DNA of 64,000 nucleotides from Bdellovibrionales bacterium RIFCSPHIGHO2_01_FULL_40_29 (GCA_001771815.1 MEPU01000013.1:124001-188000), one strand, 5' to 3'; positions 8,856 to 17,347 are shown, numbered from the stretch's first letter. Notes: generated by a model not told the origin, from the letters alone. Program-made: numbers and translations.

Positions 8856-10310
8856 CTATCCATCAACAGACGGTTGCTTTGCTATATGAGCGTGTAAAAG
8901 CCAAATCCGAATCTCCTTAAGGTAGTGATCCGTCATCCCAAAAAAAGCAAACTGATTTGTGTAAACCGGCGGTTGTCCAGACAACGCAGAGTTCTTTTTT
9001 CCTGAGAAATGACAGAACGCCGGAATTTCGATGATTTGATCTTCATCCTGATTTAAAAAAACAAAGGTTCGAAACTCCCGATACGAAAGTTGGCGAGGAT
9101 ACTCAAAACTCAAATACAGTTCGTTTATCTCACTGACTTGAATTTGATTTGCCGCCTTGATTCTATCGTGGCAATTTATTGTGACTAACGCGTAGGGATC
9201 AGTCGGACTCAACTCAGGATAATGAAATTTTACTTTTTTATACAAATAGGAACGATCGCATGGCGCCAGAAAAACATCTCGGTATTGCCCTGCAAACTTT
9301 TTTATATGACTGTCTTCTAACTTATTATCTGTGATTAAAAAGAATACGGCATCCACACGAAATGATTTTTGCAATACCGGAAACTCGATATCTGATATAT
9401 TCAATACAATTTGATGATCAAATATGATCCCCACAACTGGGCGAACAAACTCAACCTTAAGATTAGAATACTGATTTTCAAAATCAGATTTATAATGACG
9501 ATTTTCCACAGTATCTAAACCCACAATAGCCATTTTAATAAATTCTGCAGAACCCAGCGCACTGACATCAAATGGCGGTTTTGCCATGGCATCTTGCTTA
9601 TGGTTCAAAATATATTTTCGCAAATTATTAAGGGCTGTCGTTTCAATTCTAAAAAATTGAAATCTGTTCACGTAAAATCCAGGGCTCTTTAGATCATCAT
9701 GGCTGCTAATGCACTGAGCCCAAACACTTTCTTTTAAGCCATTTTTAAAAAGTGGACTGAGATATTTTGAAATTGATCCTTCTGGAATTTGAACATCACT
9801 CTTTGTTACAAATCCAATTTCAGAAATGGCTTGTAACTCAATGTCTTTAACAATCCCAACAAATGCCGAATTACCTTGTGATGTCGTCATTTCTACAGAT
9901 TGTGTTGGATGCTTGGTGTTTAACGCCAAGTGAATTGTTTCTTTTGTAATAAGGGGATCAAATGGTTTAAATATAAAATTATAAATACTAAATTGTTGTA
10001 AAAATTTATATGTTAAACTGGCTTGATCATGTCCTGTTAAGCAAATGGCCGTGCTAGGACGTGCCTGCAAAACAAAATCATCAAATATTTTTTTCCAATC
10101 CTTTAACTGAGAGGCTCCAAGGTCAATGATGTACAAGTCAAATGCCAAAAAGTCAGATCGCTCAGAATTTTTAATGCTTCTGAGCTTGATATAAAAATCT
10201 TCTAGTTTTGGAAAAATTTCTATCTGAGCCTTTGCATCTAATGCCAACAAAGACTCCATAAGAATTTGATGATACTTGATTTCATTTTCAACGACAAGGT
10301 AACGGGCCAT
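8856..10310 (-). CDS. Two-receiver protein with a PilZ-like C-terminus
   Basis: 484 residues, no signal peptide. Residues 1-125 read as a receiver domain: Glu8, Asp63 in LYIIDLG, Thr92 in LTGHD and Lys115 in FIFKPFD. A middle segment (about 140-275) has no recognised family. Residues about 285-370 look like a second, degenerate receiver (VVGIIFDH, VDAVFFLITD, VFLAPCDRSYLYKK). The C-terminal 100 residues (VTINCHDRIKAANQI, LYLSFEYPRQL, IPAFCHFSG) have the strand pattern of PilZ-like domains but without a clear RxxxR c-di-GMP motif. It is convergent with the kinase gene, 8 nt between stops. A role in the same signalling network is an inference from position. Confidence 0.6.
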   Translation of the reverse strand: MARYLVVENEIKYHQILMESLLALDAKAQIEIFPKLEDFYIKLRSIKNSERSDFLAFDLYIIDLGASQLKDWKKIFDDFVLQARPSTAICLTGHDQASLTYKFLQQFSIYNFIFKPFDPLITKETIHLALNTKHPTQSVEMTTSQGNSAFVGIVKDIELQAISEIGFVTKSDVQIPEGSISKYLSPLFKNGLKESVWAQCISSHDDLKSPGFYVNRFQFFRIETTALNNLRKYILNHKQDAMAKPPFDVSALGSAEFIKMAIVGLDTVENRHYKSDFENQYSNLKVEFVRPVVGIIFDHQIVLNISDIEFPVLQKSFRVDAVFFLITDNKLEDSHIKKFAGQYRDVFLAPCDRSYLYKKVKFHYPELSPTDPYALVTINCHDRIKAANQIQVSEINELYLSFEYPRQLSYREFRTFVFLNQDEDQIIEIPAFCHFSGKKNSALSGQPPVYTNQFAFFGMTDHYLKEIRIWLLHAHIAKQPSVDG

Positions 10311-10431
10311 AAGCCTATATTATCAAAAAAACATCCCCCAGATGACAAGGGGAAAAATGAACTGACGTGCTCATTAACAGAGATTTGTGTTTTAAAATGA
10401 ACCGTTTCCTTTCAAGACAACCTGGATATAT

Positions 10432-10460
10432 TTGACAAGATCACGCCTGTCTTCGATTAC
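10432..10460 (+). promoter_or_regulatory. Possible sigma70-type promoter
   Basis: TTGACA at 10432-10437 followed after 17 nt by GATTAC at 10455-10460. The -35 is perfect but the -10 is weak (3 of 6). It lies about 55 nt before the ATG of the fibronectin III lipoprotein gene, in the divergent spacer shared with the two-receiver gene. Confidence 0.25.
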
Positions 10461-10515
10461 GCGATTTTAATTCAACTTTTATTCAGTTTTTCACTGATTT
10501 CACCGACAATAAAGC

Positions 10516-12216
10516 ATGGGACGTCATTGCATAACTGTAACCTTAAAACTGGGTTTGCTTGTCGTTTTTTGGTTTTTCACCACAGGTTGTGATGGAAAAG
10601 CCGAAGAGCTTTCCACTGGTACCTACTTAGGAGATCCCACAATTGATGATGGGGGAACTCGAACAGATGGTTCCGATCAAGGTCAGATTTATACCGTTAC
10701 AAAAATTATTGAGGCCACAGATGAAATCGCTGAATGGACCTTAGCTGATCTTCCTTTTACTGGACCACGAAGAAGTTTAGGCCAAAGCGCAACGGATTCT
10801 CAGTGGCCCTTTAAATTTGAATTCACTTATCCCCCCAATAATTACTCTATCGGCGAGGCTCGCATGCTTATCGCCACCTCGCGTGATAGCTCGGACACTG
10901 AGGGCATTTTTGTCGATGGCGTCTTAACAGGACGCATCCCGGCCGGACATCCCTCACCATCAAGTCCCAATATTTTATATCGCAATTACACTTGCAGTGG
11001 TTGTTCGGGTGGAGCCATTCCTGATGGAACTCCGAATACTTACTATATGGACTGGGCACTTACGCATTACAAAATTGGCGCTGTGAATACTTTTGATTTG
11101 GATTTAACGGATTTGCTGACTTCCACTCCATTGGCCATTGATACCATTTTAAATGATGGCTTACTTCGAGTTGTCAGTGGCGATGATGCTGTTATTCAAA
11201 CCGATACGGCAACGGCATCAAGACCGTTACTGTTAATGGAGGGGTTTACAATTTCTCGTAACGCGCTCACTTGCAATCAAAGTTCAACATACAAACTGAT
11301 TAACGACTATGTTCATAACGATGGAAATTCAATATCCGAGTCTGCTTTTTCAGGAACAGTGCTGTCGCCAGTTAACTCCTGGGCAACGGCGTATACAACT
11401 TTTCGATCCGTTGAATTCTACTATGACCCTCGACTTCCGAAGTTATCATCCTACACAAATTTAAATATCACCAAAGCAAATATTGTCATGCAAGTTCGAC
11501 GGACTAATTCTGATCCCGTTGCCATCGTTATTAATGGTATTGGTATTGATCAGGATGGTTTCGATCAATTAACCGCGACCGCTGCTGTCGAATCTTGGTC
11601 TGCAAACTCAGACACCCGCACCTACTGGAACTCTTTTATCACTGCTATTCCGGCAAATAATAGTTCAAATGTTGTTACACTCAACTTGCTTTCTCTTTTA
11701 GGTGCCGACAAAGTGAAGGAGCTGCTTTTACAAGGAAAGTTAAACATCGCGGTTGCTGGTCCTATTGCGAATGTCTACGGTCAAGCCAACACCTCATCGA
11801 GAACCTATGGAACATCTGTTAATGGACCTGAATTAATTCTTGAAGGAAGTTTTTCAGCAGAAGTTTGTGACGTTCCCGACGATGCGGGTTCACCACTGGA
11901 TGGAGGAGTCGCTGGACCAATAGAGTGTTCATCAGATTTGGCTTCACCCATTATTTCATCTGTGCAAGTCAGCAGCATAACATCCACATCTGCGCGAGTT
12001 CAGTGGTTAACCAACGAGACTTCAAGCTCACAAGTGGGCTATGGAATTATCGCCCCAAGCACAACGACAACTGACGACGTCACCATGGTCACTTTTCACT
12101 CCGCAACAATTACTGGATTGCAACCCTACAAATATTATCAATATAATGTCAGAAGTACTGACTCCTGTGGGAATCAGTCCATATCGGGTACCAGATCATT
12201 CCGCACCTTGAGGTAG
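10516..12216 (+). CDS. Large lipoprotein with C-terminal fibronectin III domain
   Basis: 566 residues. The N-terminus (hydrophobic stretch ending FTTGC, Cys25) is a lipoprotein signal. The body is Ser/Thr/Asp-rich with two similar beta-rich halves; WTLADLPFTGPR and the repeated LDLTDLLTS / LNLLSLLG segments suggest an internal duplication of carbohydrate-binding or jelly-roll type, not identified further. Residues about 475-566 are a fibronectin type III domain (PIISSVQVSSITSTSARVQW ... YYQYNVRSTDSCGN). This is probably an exposed outer-membrane or surface lipoprotein. It heads a three-gene unit with spacings of 2 nt and a 1-nt overlap, so the three products probably work together. Function unknown. 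Confidence 0.75.
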   Translation: MGRHCITVTLKLGLLVVFWFFTTGCDGKAEELSTGTYLGDPTIDDGGTRTDGSDQGQIYTVTKIIEATDEIAEWTLADLPFTGPRRSLGQSATDSQWPFKFEFTYPPNNYSIGEARMLIATSRDSSDTEGIFVDGVLTGRIPAGHPSPSSPNILYRNYTCSGCSGGAIPDGTPNTYYMDWALTHYKIGAVNTFDLDLTDLLTSTPLAIDTILNDGLLRVVSGDDAVIQTDTATASRPLLLMEGFTISRNALTCNQSSTYKLINDYVHNDGNSISESAFSGTVLSPVNSWATAYTTFRSVEFYYDPRLPKLSSYTNLNITKANIVMQVRRTNSDPVAIVINGIGIDQDGFDQLTATAAVESWSANSDTRTYWNSFITAIPANNSSNVVTLNLLSLLGADKVKELLLQGKLNIAVAGPIANVYGQANTSSRTYGTSVNGPELILEGSFSAEVCDVPDDAGSPLDGGVAGPIECSSDLASPIISSVQVSSITSTSARVQWLTNETSSSQVGYGIIAPSTTTTDDVTMVTFHSATITGLQPYKYYQYNVRSTDSCGNQSISGTRSFRTLR

Positions 12217-12218
12217 AT

Positions 12219-12767
12219 ATGAAGTTTTTATCTTTTTTCATAGTTTTAGTTTTTTGTCTAACCAGTCAGGCTCAAAAGAGCTCTGGCTCGGGAGCACGTA
12301 AAATTATTTCTGTCGGTGTCATGATTTTAAATAGCTCGACAACACAAGGTGGCGCAGGCCCCTCAGGATCTTCTGTTTTAACCCGCAGTGAATTTGTTTG
12401 GGCATACAATCGTATTGGTTTTGGAGCTCTATTTGATTATGATCTTCATGGTTCAAATGAAAAAGATTCTGCCTATGGAATTAAGATCGAAGCCTATCTT
12501 TCAAAATTTTATTTTGAACTCGGTTATTTGATTTCTGCAAAACGGGCTTATATCGACCGATCCATTGCTTCAGAATCAGGAACGGGTTTTGTTTATGGAC
12601 TGGGTGCGCGATTTCCGCTTTCTGGAAATTCAGGAAAAGGTCCATTCTTTCATGCCAGTTATAAATTTAAAACTCAAACTTTAACTAAACAAGACGGTGC
12701 TGATCTTTCTGAGTCAATAACTCAGTCTGACGGATATCCTGTATTTGGATTTGGAATGACTTTCTAA
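12219..12767 (+). CDS. Small outer-membrane beta-barrel protein
   Basis: 182 residues with a signal peptide (MKFLSFFIVLVFCLTSQA). Alternating hydrophobic strands such as EFVWAYNRIGFGALFDY, YGIKIEAYLSKFYFELGY and FVYGLGARF lead to a C-terminal VFGFGMTF, whose last Phe is the usual outer-membrane barrel signature. The size fits an eight-strand barrel. It sits between two lipoprotein genes, 2 nt after the first and sharing one base with the next (TAATG), so it may anchor or display them. No family is recognised. Confidence 0.75.
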   Translation: MKFLSFFIVLVFCLTSQAQKSSGSGARKIISVGVMILNSSTTQGGAGPSGSSVLTRSEFVWAYNRIGFGALFDYDLHGSNEKDSAYGIKIEAYLSKFYFELGYLISAKRAYIDRSIASESGTGFVYGLGARFPLSGNSGKGPFFHASYKFKTQTLTKQDGADLSESITQSDGYPVFGFGMTF

Positions 12768-13579
12768 TGAAATTCATTTTAATAATCATCCTTATTATGA
12801 CTGTTTTTTCTTGCGGAAAACATCCCGCAGACCTACTTAGAACAGGACAAACACCTCTGTATGACTTTCCACTTTATGTGACATCCAGTGATGGTTCAAT
12901 TTGGAAATTTAATTCCGATGCCAGCAAAGAAGTTTTTGTTTCGGGTTTAAATGACCCTCGAGGCCTCGCCATTGATAAGTACCAAAATCTTTATGTAGTT
13001 GAATTCGGCACAAGCAAGGTTATTAAGTACAACTTAGACACTAAAGTTCCGACCGAAGTCGCCAGTGGGTTACAAACCCCCAGCGTTTTAGCCGTTGATT
13101 CCATTGGAGATGTCTATGTCAATCAAGAGGGTGCAAATAATATCATTCGCATCAAAGACTCTAAGGTTATTAGTTCCTATACGTCGCGCCCGACAGCTAT
13201 TGCTTTTGGAGTCAACGATATCATGCTGGTTGGATTATTTGATCTGGCAAAAGTCTTCTGGGGTGGCGAACAAACCTCACCCAGTTATACTGTTCAAGAG
13301 CCCGTTATGATTTCAACGGATGCCAATGGTCGCGTTTACGTCGTTGAAGGAACCGCCACAAATGCAAAAGTATATCGATTTCACCAATCGGAACCCACTG
13401 GTGCTGCCATCGTGGCTGATAACTTAAGTGGGGCCACCAGCTTAGCCGTTGACTCTGTTGGTAACATTTATATTGCCGAACCCGGAGCCTCGCGTATTTC
13501 ATTAGTGACGTTTAAAAATGAATTTTATTTTTGGGCCAATATCATTGCACCTCAATATATGGCCTTTACGCCTTATTGA
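12767..13579 (+). CDS. NHL/SMP-30-like beta-propeller lipoprotein
   Basis: 270 residues. MKFILIIILIMTVFSCG gives a lipoprotein signal with Cys16. The rest is a series of propeller blades with the hallmarks DPRGLAIDKYQNLYVVE, VLAVDSIGDVYVN, MISTDANGRVYVVE and SLAVDSVGNIYIAE, typical of NHL-repeat proteins that bind ligands or other proteins on a six-blade wheel. It is translationally coupled to the barrel gene by a one-base overlap. Its 3' end overlaps by 7 nt a decayed gene on the opposite strand. Probably part of a surface or outer-membrane complex with the two genes before it. Confidence 0.75.
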   Translation: MKFILIIILIMTVFSCGKHPADLLRTGQTPLYDFPLYVTSSDGSIWKFNSDASKEVFVSGLNDPRGLAIDKYQNLYVVEFGTSKVIKYNLDTKVPTEVASGLQTPSVLAVDSIGDVYVNQEGANNIIRIKDSKVISSYTSRPTAIAFGVNDIMLVGLFDLAKVFWGGEQTSPSYTVQEPVMISTDANGRVYVVEGTATNAKVYRFHQSEPTGAAIVADNLSGATSLAVDSVGNIYIAEPGASRISLVTFKNEFYFWANIIAPQYMAFTPY

Positions 13580-13805
13580 TTTCGCTCTTTTAATTCCTCT
13601 AAAGAAATATTCCAAAACTGCAAAATTTGTTCAGAACTGCCAATGGGTTTAAACAATTCGCATTCAATAACACGAATGTTTTTTCCTGCATGTATAAGCA
13701 AGTTGTATAGAAGCGCCACATAGCACTCATCAGAATTTTTAAAATTTAATGACTGTTCGTAAGCCCTTAGATAAGCGAGGAAACAACCTAATGCTTGAGC
13801 GAACT
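13573..13805 (-). pseudogene. C-terminal remnant of a sugar-nucleotidyltransferase-like gene
   Basis: The minus strand holds about 76 codons without a start, ending at a stop that overlaps the propeller gene. The translation reads like a real protein end: FLAYLRAYEQ, then SDECYVALLYNLLI-AGKNIRV and a weak IGSSEQILQFW tail. This resembles the end of nucleotidyltransferases that carry a YIAPLYN...LGTPEDL motif. An in-frame TAG blocks it upstream and no ATG/GTG with an SD is present, so it is a fragment. The family assignment is from memory of the motif and needs a search. Confidence 0.45.
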
Positions 13806-13867
13806 ATAAAAAAGAAACTGATAAAGATAGCTAAGGCCATCGTTAAAATATAGAAATTAAGAAGCAT

Positions 13868-13990
13868 TTAAAAATGGTACATTGAATCAGTTTCAATGCC
13901 AAAGGAATGGAAACAACGACCATAATCCAGTACATATCCATTACTTTTTAAACCCTTGTGGCCTCTAAGAAGCACTGCTATTCTTTTTAC
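13868..13990 (-). pseudogene. N-terminal remnant with an IAVLLRGH motif
   Basis: About 41 minus-strand codons between two stops, beginning KRIAVLLRGHKG and containing LDYGRCFHSF. This looks like the N-terminus of surface-polysaccharide biosynthesis proteins that start with a LLRGH strand. There is no start codon (an in-frame TAG precedes it). It lies just upstream of the nucleotidyltransferase remnant in the same direction, so the two may be parts of one decayed glycan gene cluster. The rest of the 13580-14013 gap shows nothing else. Confidence 0.3.
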
Positions 13991-14013
13991 CTATTTAATA
14001 AAAAGGACGTTTT

Positions 14014-14688
14014 ATGAAAAAAACAGGAATTCTCTTGGCAATATCATCTCTTTTGCTTTTTCTAGGCTGTGCTACTGAATCTCATAAGGCCGTACAGGTG
14101 GAAAAATCTATTTCTGCGACAACAGCCTCTAATTATCAAGGTCCTAAACACCCAATAATGGTTAGTAATTTTGATAACAAATCAGGCTTTATGAGAGGTG
14201 TTTTTTCTGAAGGACCCGATCGTTTATCTAGCCAGGCCAAGACTGTTTTAATGGCACATTTACAGCAAACAGGTCGTTTTCGTGTTCTTGACCGTGATAA
14301 TATGAAAGAACTTTCAAGCGAATCCAAACTCTCTGGAAAAAAACAAAAAATTATGGGTGCTGATTTTGCTATTACTGGCGACGTTGCAGAGTTTGGACGT
14401 AAAGAGACAGGCGATCGCCAATTATTTGGAATTTTAGGAAGCGGTAAAAGCCAGGTTGCTTACTCTAAAGTAACAATTAACGTTGTTGATGTTGCCTCAT
14501 CTGAAGTTATTTATTCTGCTTCTGGCTCGGGTGAATACCAATTAAATAATCGTGAAGTTATAGGTTTTGGCGGAACAGCTGCATACGACTCTACTTTAAA
14601 TGGAAAAGTTCTAGATTTAGCGATGCGCGAAGCTGTTGATCGTCTTGTTGAAGGTCTTGAGCAAAAAAAATGGAGTTTAACAAAATAA
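14014..14688 (+). CDS. CsgG/HfaB-family lipoprotein
   Basis: 224 residues. Lipoprotein signal with LFLGC (Cys19). The mature part follows the CsgG pattern: PIMVSNFDNKSG, then the helix LSSQAKTVLMAHLQQTGRFRVLDR, GADFAITGDVAEFG, KVTINVVDVASSEVIYSASGSGEY and a C-terminal helix. CsgG proper forms an outer-membrane secretion pore for curli; relatives in this three-lipoprotein arrangement are poorly understood. An AAAAAGGA lies 8 nt upstream of the ATG. It is the first gene of a close unit (gaps 4 and 12 nt) with DUF4810 and DUF799 genes. No curli subunit genes are nearby, so curli export is not supported. Confidence 0.88.
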   Translation: MKKTGILLAISSLLLFLGCATESHKAVQVEKSISATTASNYQGPKHPIMVSNFDNKSGFMRGVFSEGPDRLSSQAKTVLMAHLQQTGRFRVLDRDNMKELSSESKLSGKKQKIMGADFAITGDVAEFGRKETGDRQLFGILGSGKSQVAYSKVTINVVDVASSEVIYSASGSGEYQLNNREVIGFGGTAAYDSTLNGKVLDLAMREAVDRLVEGLEQKKWSLTK

Positions 14689-14692
14689 TTTT

Positions 14693-15043
14693 ATGATATT
14701 AAATTCTTTGAAAGTCTTATTTTTAATCGCACTTTCAATAATATTTAGCAGTTGCGTAAGCTCTACTAAATATTATTGGGGTGAATATGAAAATCTTATC
14801 TATACTCAGTATAAAGAGCCAGAAAAAGCGATACCAGAAATTCAAATTCAAAAGCTGCAGGCTGATATTCAGAAAGCTGCAAGCAAAGATCAACCATTGC
14901 CCCCTGGCTTTTATGCACATCTCGGTTATCAATATCTTCAAGTTGGAAAAGCTGGCGAAGCTCGTCAGTACTTTAATGCTGAGAAAAAAGCATTCCCCGA
15001 ATCTGCTGCGTTGATGGATCGTTTTTTAAAAAAAATTAAGTAA
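14693..15043 (+). CDS. DUF4810-family lipoprotein
   Basis: 116 residues with a lipobox ending SSC (Cys21). The sequence YYWGEYENLIYTQYKEP near the mature N-terminus, followed by LPPGFYAHLGYQYLQVGKAGEARQYF and FPESAALMDRFLKK, matches my recollection of DUF4810, a short TPR-like helical lipoprotein. This family is typically found next to a CsgG-like and a DUF799 gene, as it is here. It is presumed to help assemble or stabilise an outer-membrane complex with them; the biochemical role is not known. Confidence 0.85.
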   Translation: MILNSLKVLFLIALSIIFSSCVSSTKYYWGEYENLIYTQYKEPEKAIPEIQIQKLQADIQKAASKDQPLPPGFYAHLGYQYLQVGKAGEARQYFNAEKKAFPESAALMDRFLKKIK

Positions 15044-15055
15044 GGATAAGTTATA

Positions 15056-15706
15056 ATGATTTTTTCAAAGTTACAGAAAAAGACTATTCTATTGGGCACC
15101 CTCGCATTAACAATGATTGGCTGCGCGACCCCTAAGAATTATGAAAAATTTCGAGCTGCCAACCCAAGATCAATTTTAGTATTGCCGCCTAAAAACCAAA
15201 GCACAGATATCCGAGGAACGTACAGCTTTTTATCAACTGTAACAATGCCCATAGCTGAAAAAGGATTTTATGTTTTTCCTGTAGCAATTGTTGATCAAAT
15301 GATGAAAGACAATGGTTTGCCCTCTGCAAATGAAATGCACGAAATCTCTTTAAAAAAAATAAAAGAAATTTTAAATCCAGACGCCGTACTTTATATAAAT
15401 CTTAAAGAGTATGGGTCGAAATTTGTTATCATAGAAAGTCAGACAACTGTCGTAGCAACCGGAACACTTGTAGCAACGAATTCAGGCGAAGTTCTTTGGG
15501 AAGGTACGGTTAGACAAGTCGTTTCATCTTCTTCTAACAATAGCGGAGGATTAGCTGGAATGTTAGTAAACGCAGTTGTAAGTCAGGCTATCAACTCTAC
15601 AGTTGATCATGCTCACAATGTTTCAATGACCGCCAGCCAGGAACTCTTTATGACTGATGGACAGGGCTTATTAAATGGACCTTATAAACCAACTGAAAAA
15701 AAATAG
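15056..15706 (+). CDS. DUF799 (GNA1162-like) lipoprotein
   Basis: 216 residues with a lipoprotein signal (TMIGC, Cys23). The mature part begins PRSILVLPPKNQSTDIRG and contains TVTMPIAEKGFYVFPVAIVDQ, LNPDAVLYINLKEYG and SGEVLWEG. These are features of the DUF799 family, whose best-known member is the neisserial antigen GNA1162. The fold is related to TolB-N/CsgG-type domains. AAGGATAAGTTATA precedes the ATG. It closes the CsgG/DUF4810/DUF799 unit, which probably forms an outer-membrane lipoprotein complex. Confidence 0.88.
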   Translation: MIFSKLQKKTILLGTLALTMIGCATPKNYEKFRAANPRSILVLPPKNQSTDIRGTYSFLSTVTMPIAEKGFYVFPVAIVDQMMKDNGLPSANEMHEISLKKIKEILNPDAVLYINLKEYGSKFVIIESQTTVVATGTLVATNSGEVLWEGTVRQVVSSSSNNSGGLAGMLVNAVVSQAINSTVDHAHNVSMTASQELFMTDGQGLLNGPYKPTEKK

Positions 15707-15812
15707 CTTACGTAAAAAATTCCGATAGTACTCTTTGCGATTTTGGTACTCTTGGAAAATATTTTGCGCGCTATAATCTTTTAACTTTTGATTCTATTTG
15801 TAATTCAAAGAA

Positions 15813-16106
15813 TTGTTACAACTACAACCAGCGAAGTACTTGCAATTAAATGGTGGGCGCTATGCAAAACTTCATGAACTGCTGCGGCTCACTGTTTTAC
15901 AAAACTACAGCCATTCTTGGGAAAGACAGCAACATTTTGATTATACAGAGCTAATCAGGCTTCGTTGGACGATGAGGTGGTCTATAAAACGATTAGCTGC
16001 TTATTTTAAATGTACGAAGTCAGTTATTGATTGTGCTTTAAACAAGGTTCGCAGGACTAAAAAGTACGCTCATCTTGTCAATGAATGCGTATTTCGGGGT
16101 TCTTAA
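15813..16106 (+). CDS. Small helix-turn-helix protein, hypothetical
   Basis: 97 codons from a TTG that directly follows an in-frame stop, so no longer start is possible. The central region (LIRLRWTMRWSIKRLAAYF, then KCTKSVIDCALNKVR) has the spacing of a helix-turn-helix like that at the ends of resolvases and transposases. A perfect TATAAT stands at 15772-15777, 35 nt upstream, with no convincing -35 and no clear SD. It could be a true small DNA-binding protein, or a leftover of a mobile element. Not recognised beyond the helix pattern. Confidence 0.4.
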   Translation: MLQLQPAKYLQLNGGRYAKLHELLRLTVLQNYSHSWERQQHFDYTELIRLRWTMRWSIKRLAAYFKCTKSVIDCALNKVRRTKKYAHLVNECVFRGS

Positions 16107-16134
16107 AATCTAGTTAAGAAAGGCTCAGACGCTT

Positions 16135-16314
16135 ATGGTGATTTTAAAATTAGTTTCACTTATTTTACGCATCGGGTTTATTTTAGCTTTTGCAAGACAG
16201 CTTAAGTTTTGCACGCTTGTGATGATGGGAAAGGCTGCTGAGAAATCGCAGCAAGGGATTATGTCTTATTCGAAGTACACACGGATGCTGACATCCAGTC
16301 AGCGCAAAAAATAA
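16135..16314 (+). CDS. 59-aa membrane-associated small ORF, hypothetical
   Basis: ATG to TAA, 59 codons: a hydrophobic N-terminal segment (MVILKLVSLILRIGFILAFA) and a basic C-terminus ending SSQRKK. GAAAGG lies 12-14 nt upstream. It starts 29 nt after the helix-turn-helix ORF and ends exactly at the left arm of a hairpin (16314-16340). Too short to identify; real coding is plausible from the helix and basic tail but unproven. Confidence 0.3.
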   Translation: MVILKLVSLILRIGFILAFARQLKFCTLVMMGKAAEKSQQGIMSYSKYTRMLTSSQRKK

Positions 16315-16340
16315 AGGTTCAGTTTTTTATGCTGAACCTT
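16314..16340 (-). terminator. Rho-independent terminator, minus strand
   Basis: Nine perfect pairs (AAGGTTCAG / CTGAACCTT) around a 9-nt loop. Read on the minus strand the hairpin is followed by TATTTTTT, so it terminates the 16389-17054 lipoprotein transcript. On the plus strand there is no T-run. Confidence 0.75.
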
Positions 16341-16388
16341 GTTGATTGGTGTGGTGAATTTTAAGAAGTGGTTTTGGAACGCAGAAAA

Positions 16389-17054
16389 CTAGTTGTTGAT
16401 TGGAGGAAAATAAAGCCGGGTCCAATCTCGCTTCGTGACTTCAAATTTATTGTCAATTTTTGAAGTTTCTCCAGTTCTCAGTTTTACCCTAATTTGATCT
16501 ATTGTAAATGTACGGACCGCTGCCGCAGCAATATCAAAAGTGAACACCGTGGAGGAACCCGTCCTTTCCACCTTAATGGGTTTCATTGGAGGTTGATTTT
16601 CGACTACAATCTGTGCGTCTAAACAAACATCTGGGCCAATTTTTTTACCTTCTCCATGGACACGGATTGACTCTGCAGTTTGTAAATAATCTGGCCCGAC
16701 CTTAATGTCATAATCGATGTAGCATTCCAACCTCAGCTTCTCGACTTCATCTAAATTAAAGTGGAAGCCAGGATAGAAAAATACGGGGACAATCGGTACA
16801 ACGATTCCCCACAAATAACTGCCAGAAGCCTGATTAAGGGTAGACCAATAAATTTTCCTGTCAATTTGTCCTTTAATTACAATAACCTTCCCAAAATTCT
16901 TTTGCGGATAGGGAGTTCTATTATCCGAAACAGTGCTGAGCTCTGGGTTATTCGTCCTAAAATAAATATCTCGCTCGAGAGAGACGCATCCACAAAACAG
17001 TGTAAAGACAGTAACCGTTAAAAAAATGATGAGGTGTGTTTTCAAGAAATTCAT
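16389..17054 (-). CDS. Hypothetical lipoprotein
   Basis: 221 residues with a lipoprotein signal (TLFCGC, Cys23). The mature part contains KNFGKVIVIKGQIDRKIYW, a hydrophobic SGSYLWGIVVPIVPVFFYPGF stretch and beta-rich C-terminal repeats ending LYFPPINN. No family is recognised. It is a single-gene unit: its own terminator follows, and 293 nt of non-coding DNA separates it from the next plus-strand gene. The hydrophobic central stretch is unusual for a soluble lipoprotein and may insert into or lie on the membrane. Confidence 0.7.
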   Translation of the reverse strand: MNFLKTHLIIFLTVTVFTLFCGCVSLERDIYFRTNNPELSTVSDNRTPYPQKNFGKVIVIKGQIDRKIYWSTLNQASGSYLWGIVVPIVPVFFYPGFHFNLDEVEKLRLECYIDYDIKVGPDYLQTAESIRVHGEGKKIGPDVCLDAQIVVENQPPMKPIKVERTGSSTVFTFDIAAAAVRTFTIDQIRVKLRTGETSKIDNKFEVTKRDWTRLYFPPINN

Positions 17055-17347
17055 ACCCTACTTTATAAGAAGCTATTTTATTTGTCCATAAACCCAATGG
17101 ATTTCGACAATCTGTGTTTCTATTAAATTGAGCATTCAAGCCAATTAAAGATCAGCTTCTGCTAACAAAGGCCAGCTATGTTGATTTCAAATCAATTTTA
17201 CGAACCTTTGCGACTATTCAAAGAATTTTGGTTTGGACCAAGTAATAACTTCACAAGCATCAGAATCATTACAGTTGAATTCACAGTCATATTTAGTTTA
17301 ATGTCACAGAAATTGATATTTTTTAAAAATTATTTAGGAGACAAATT

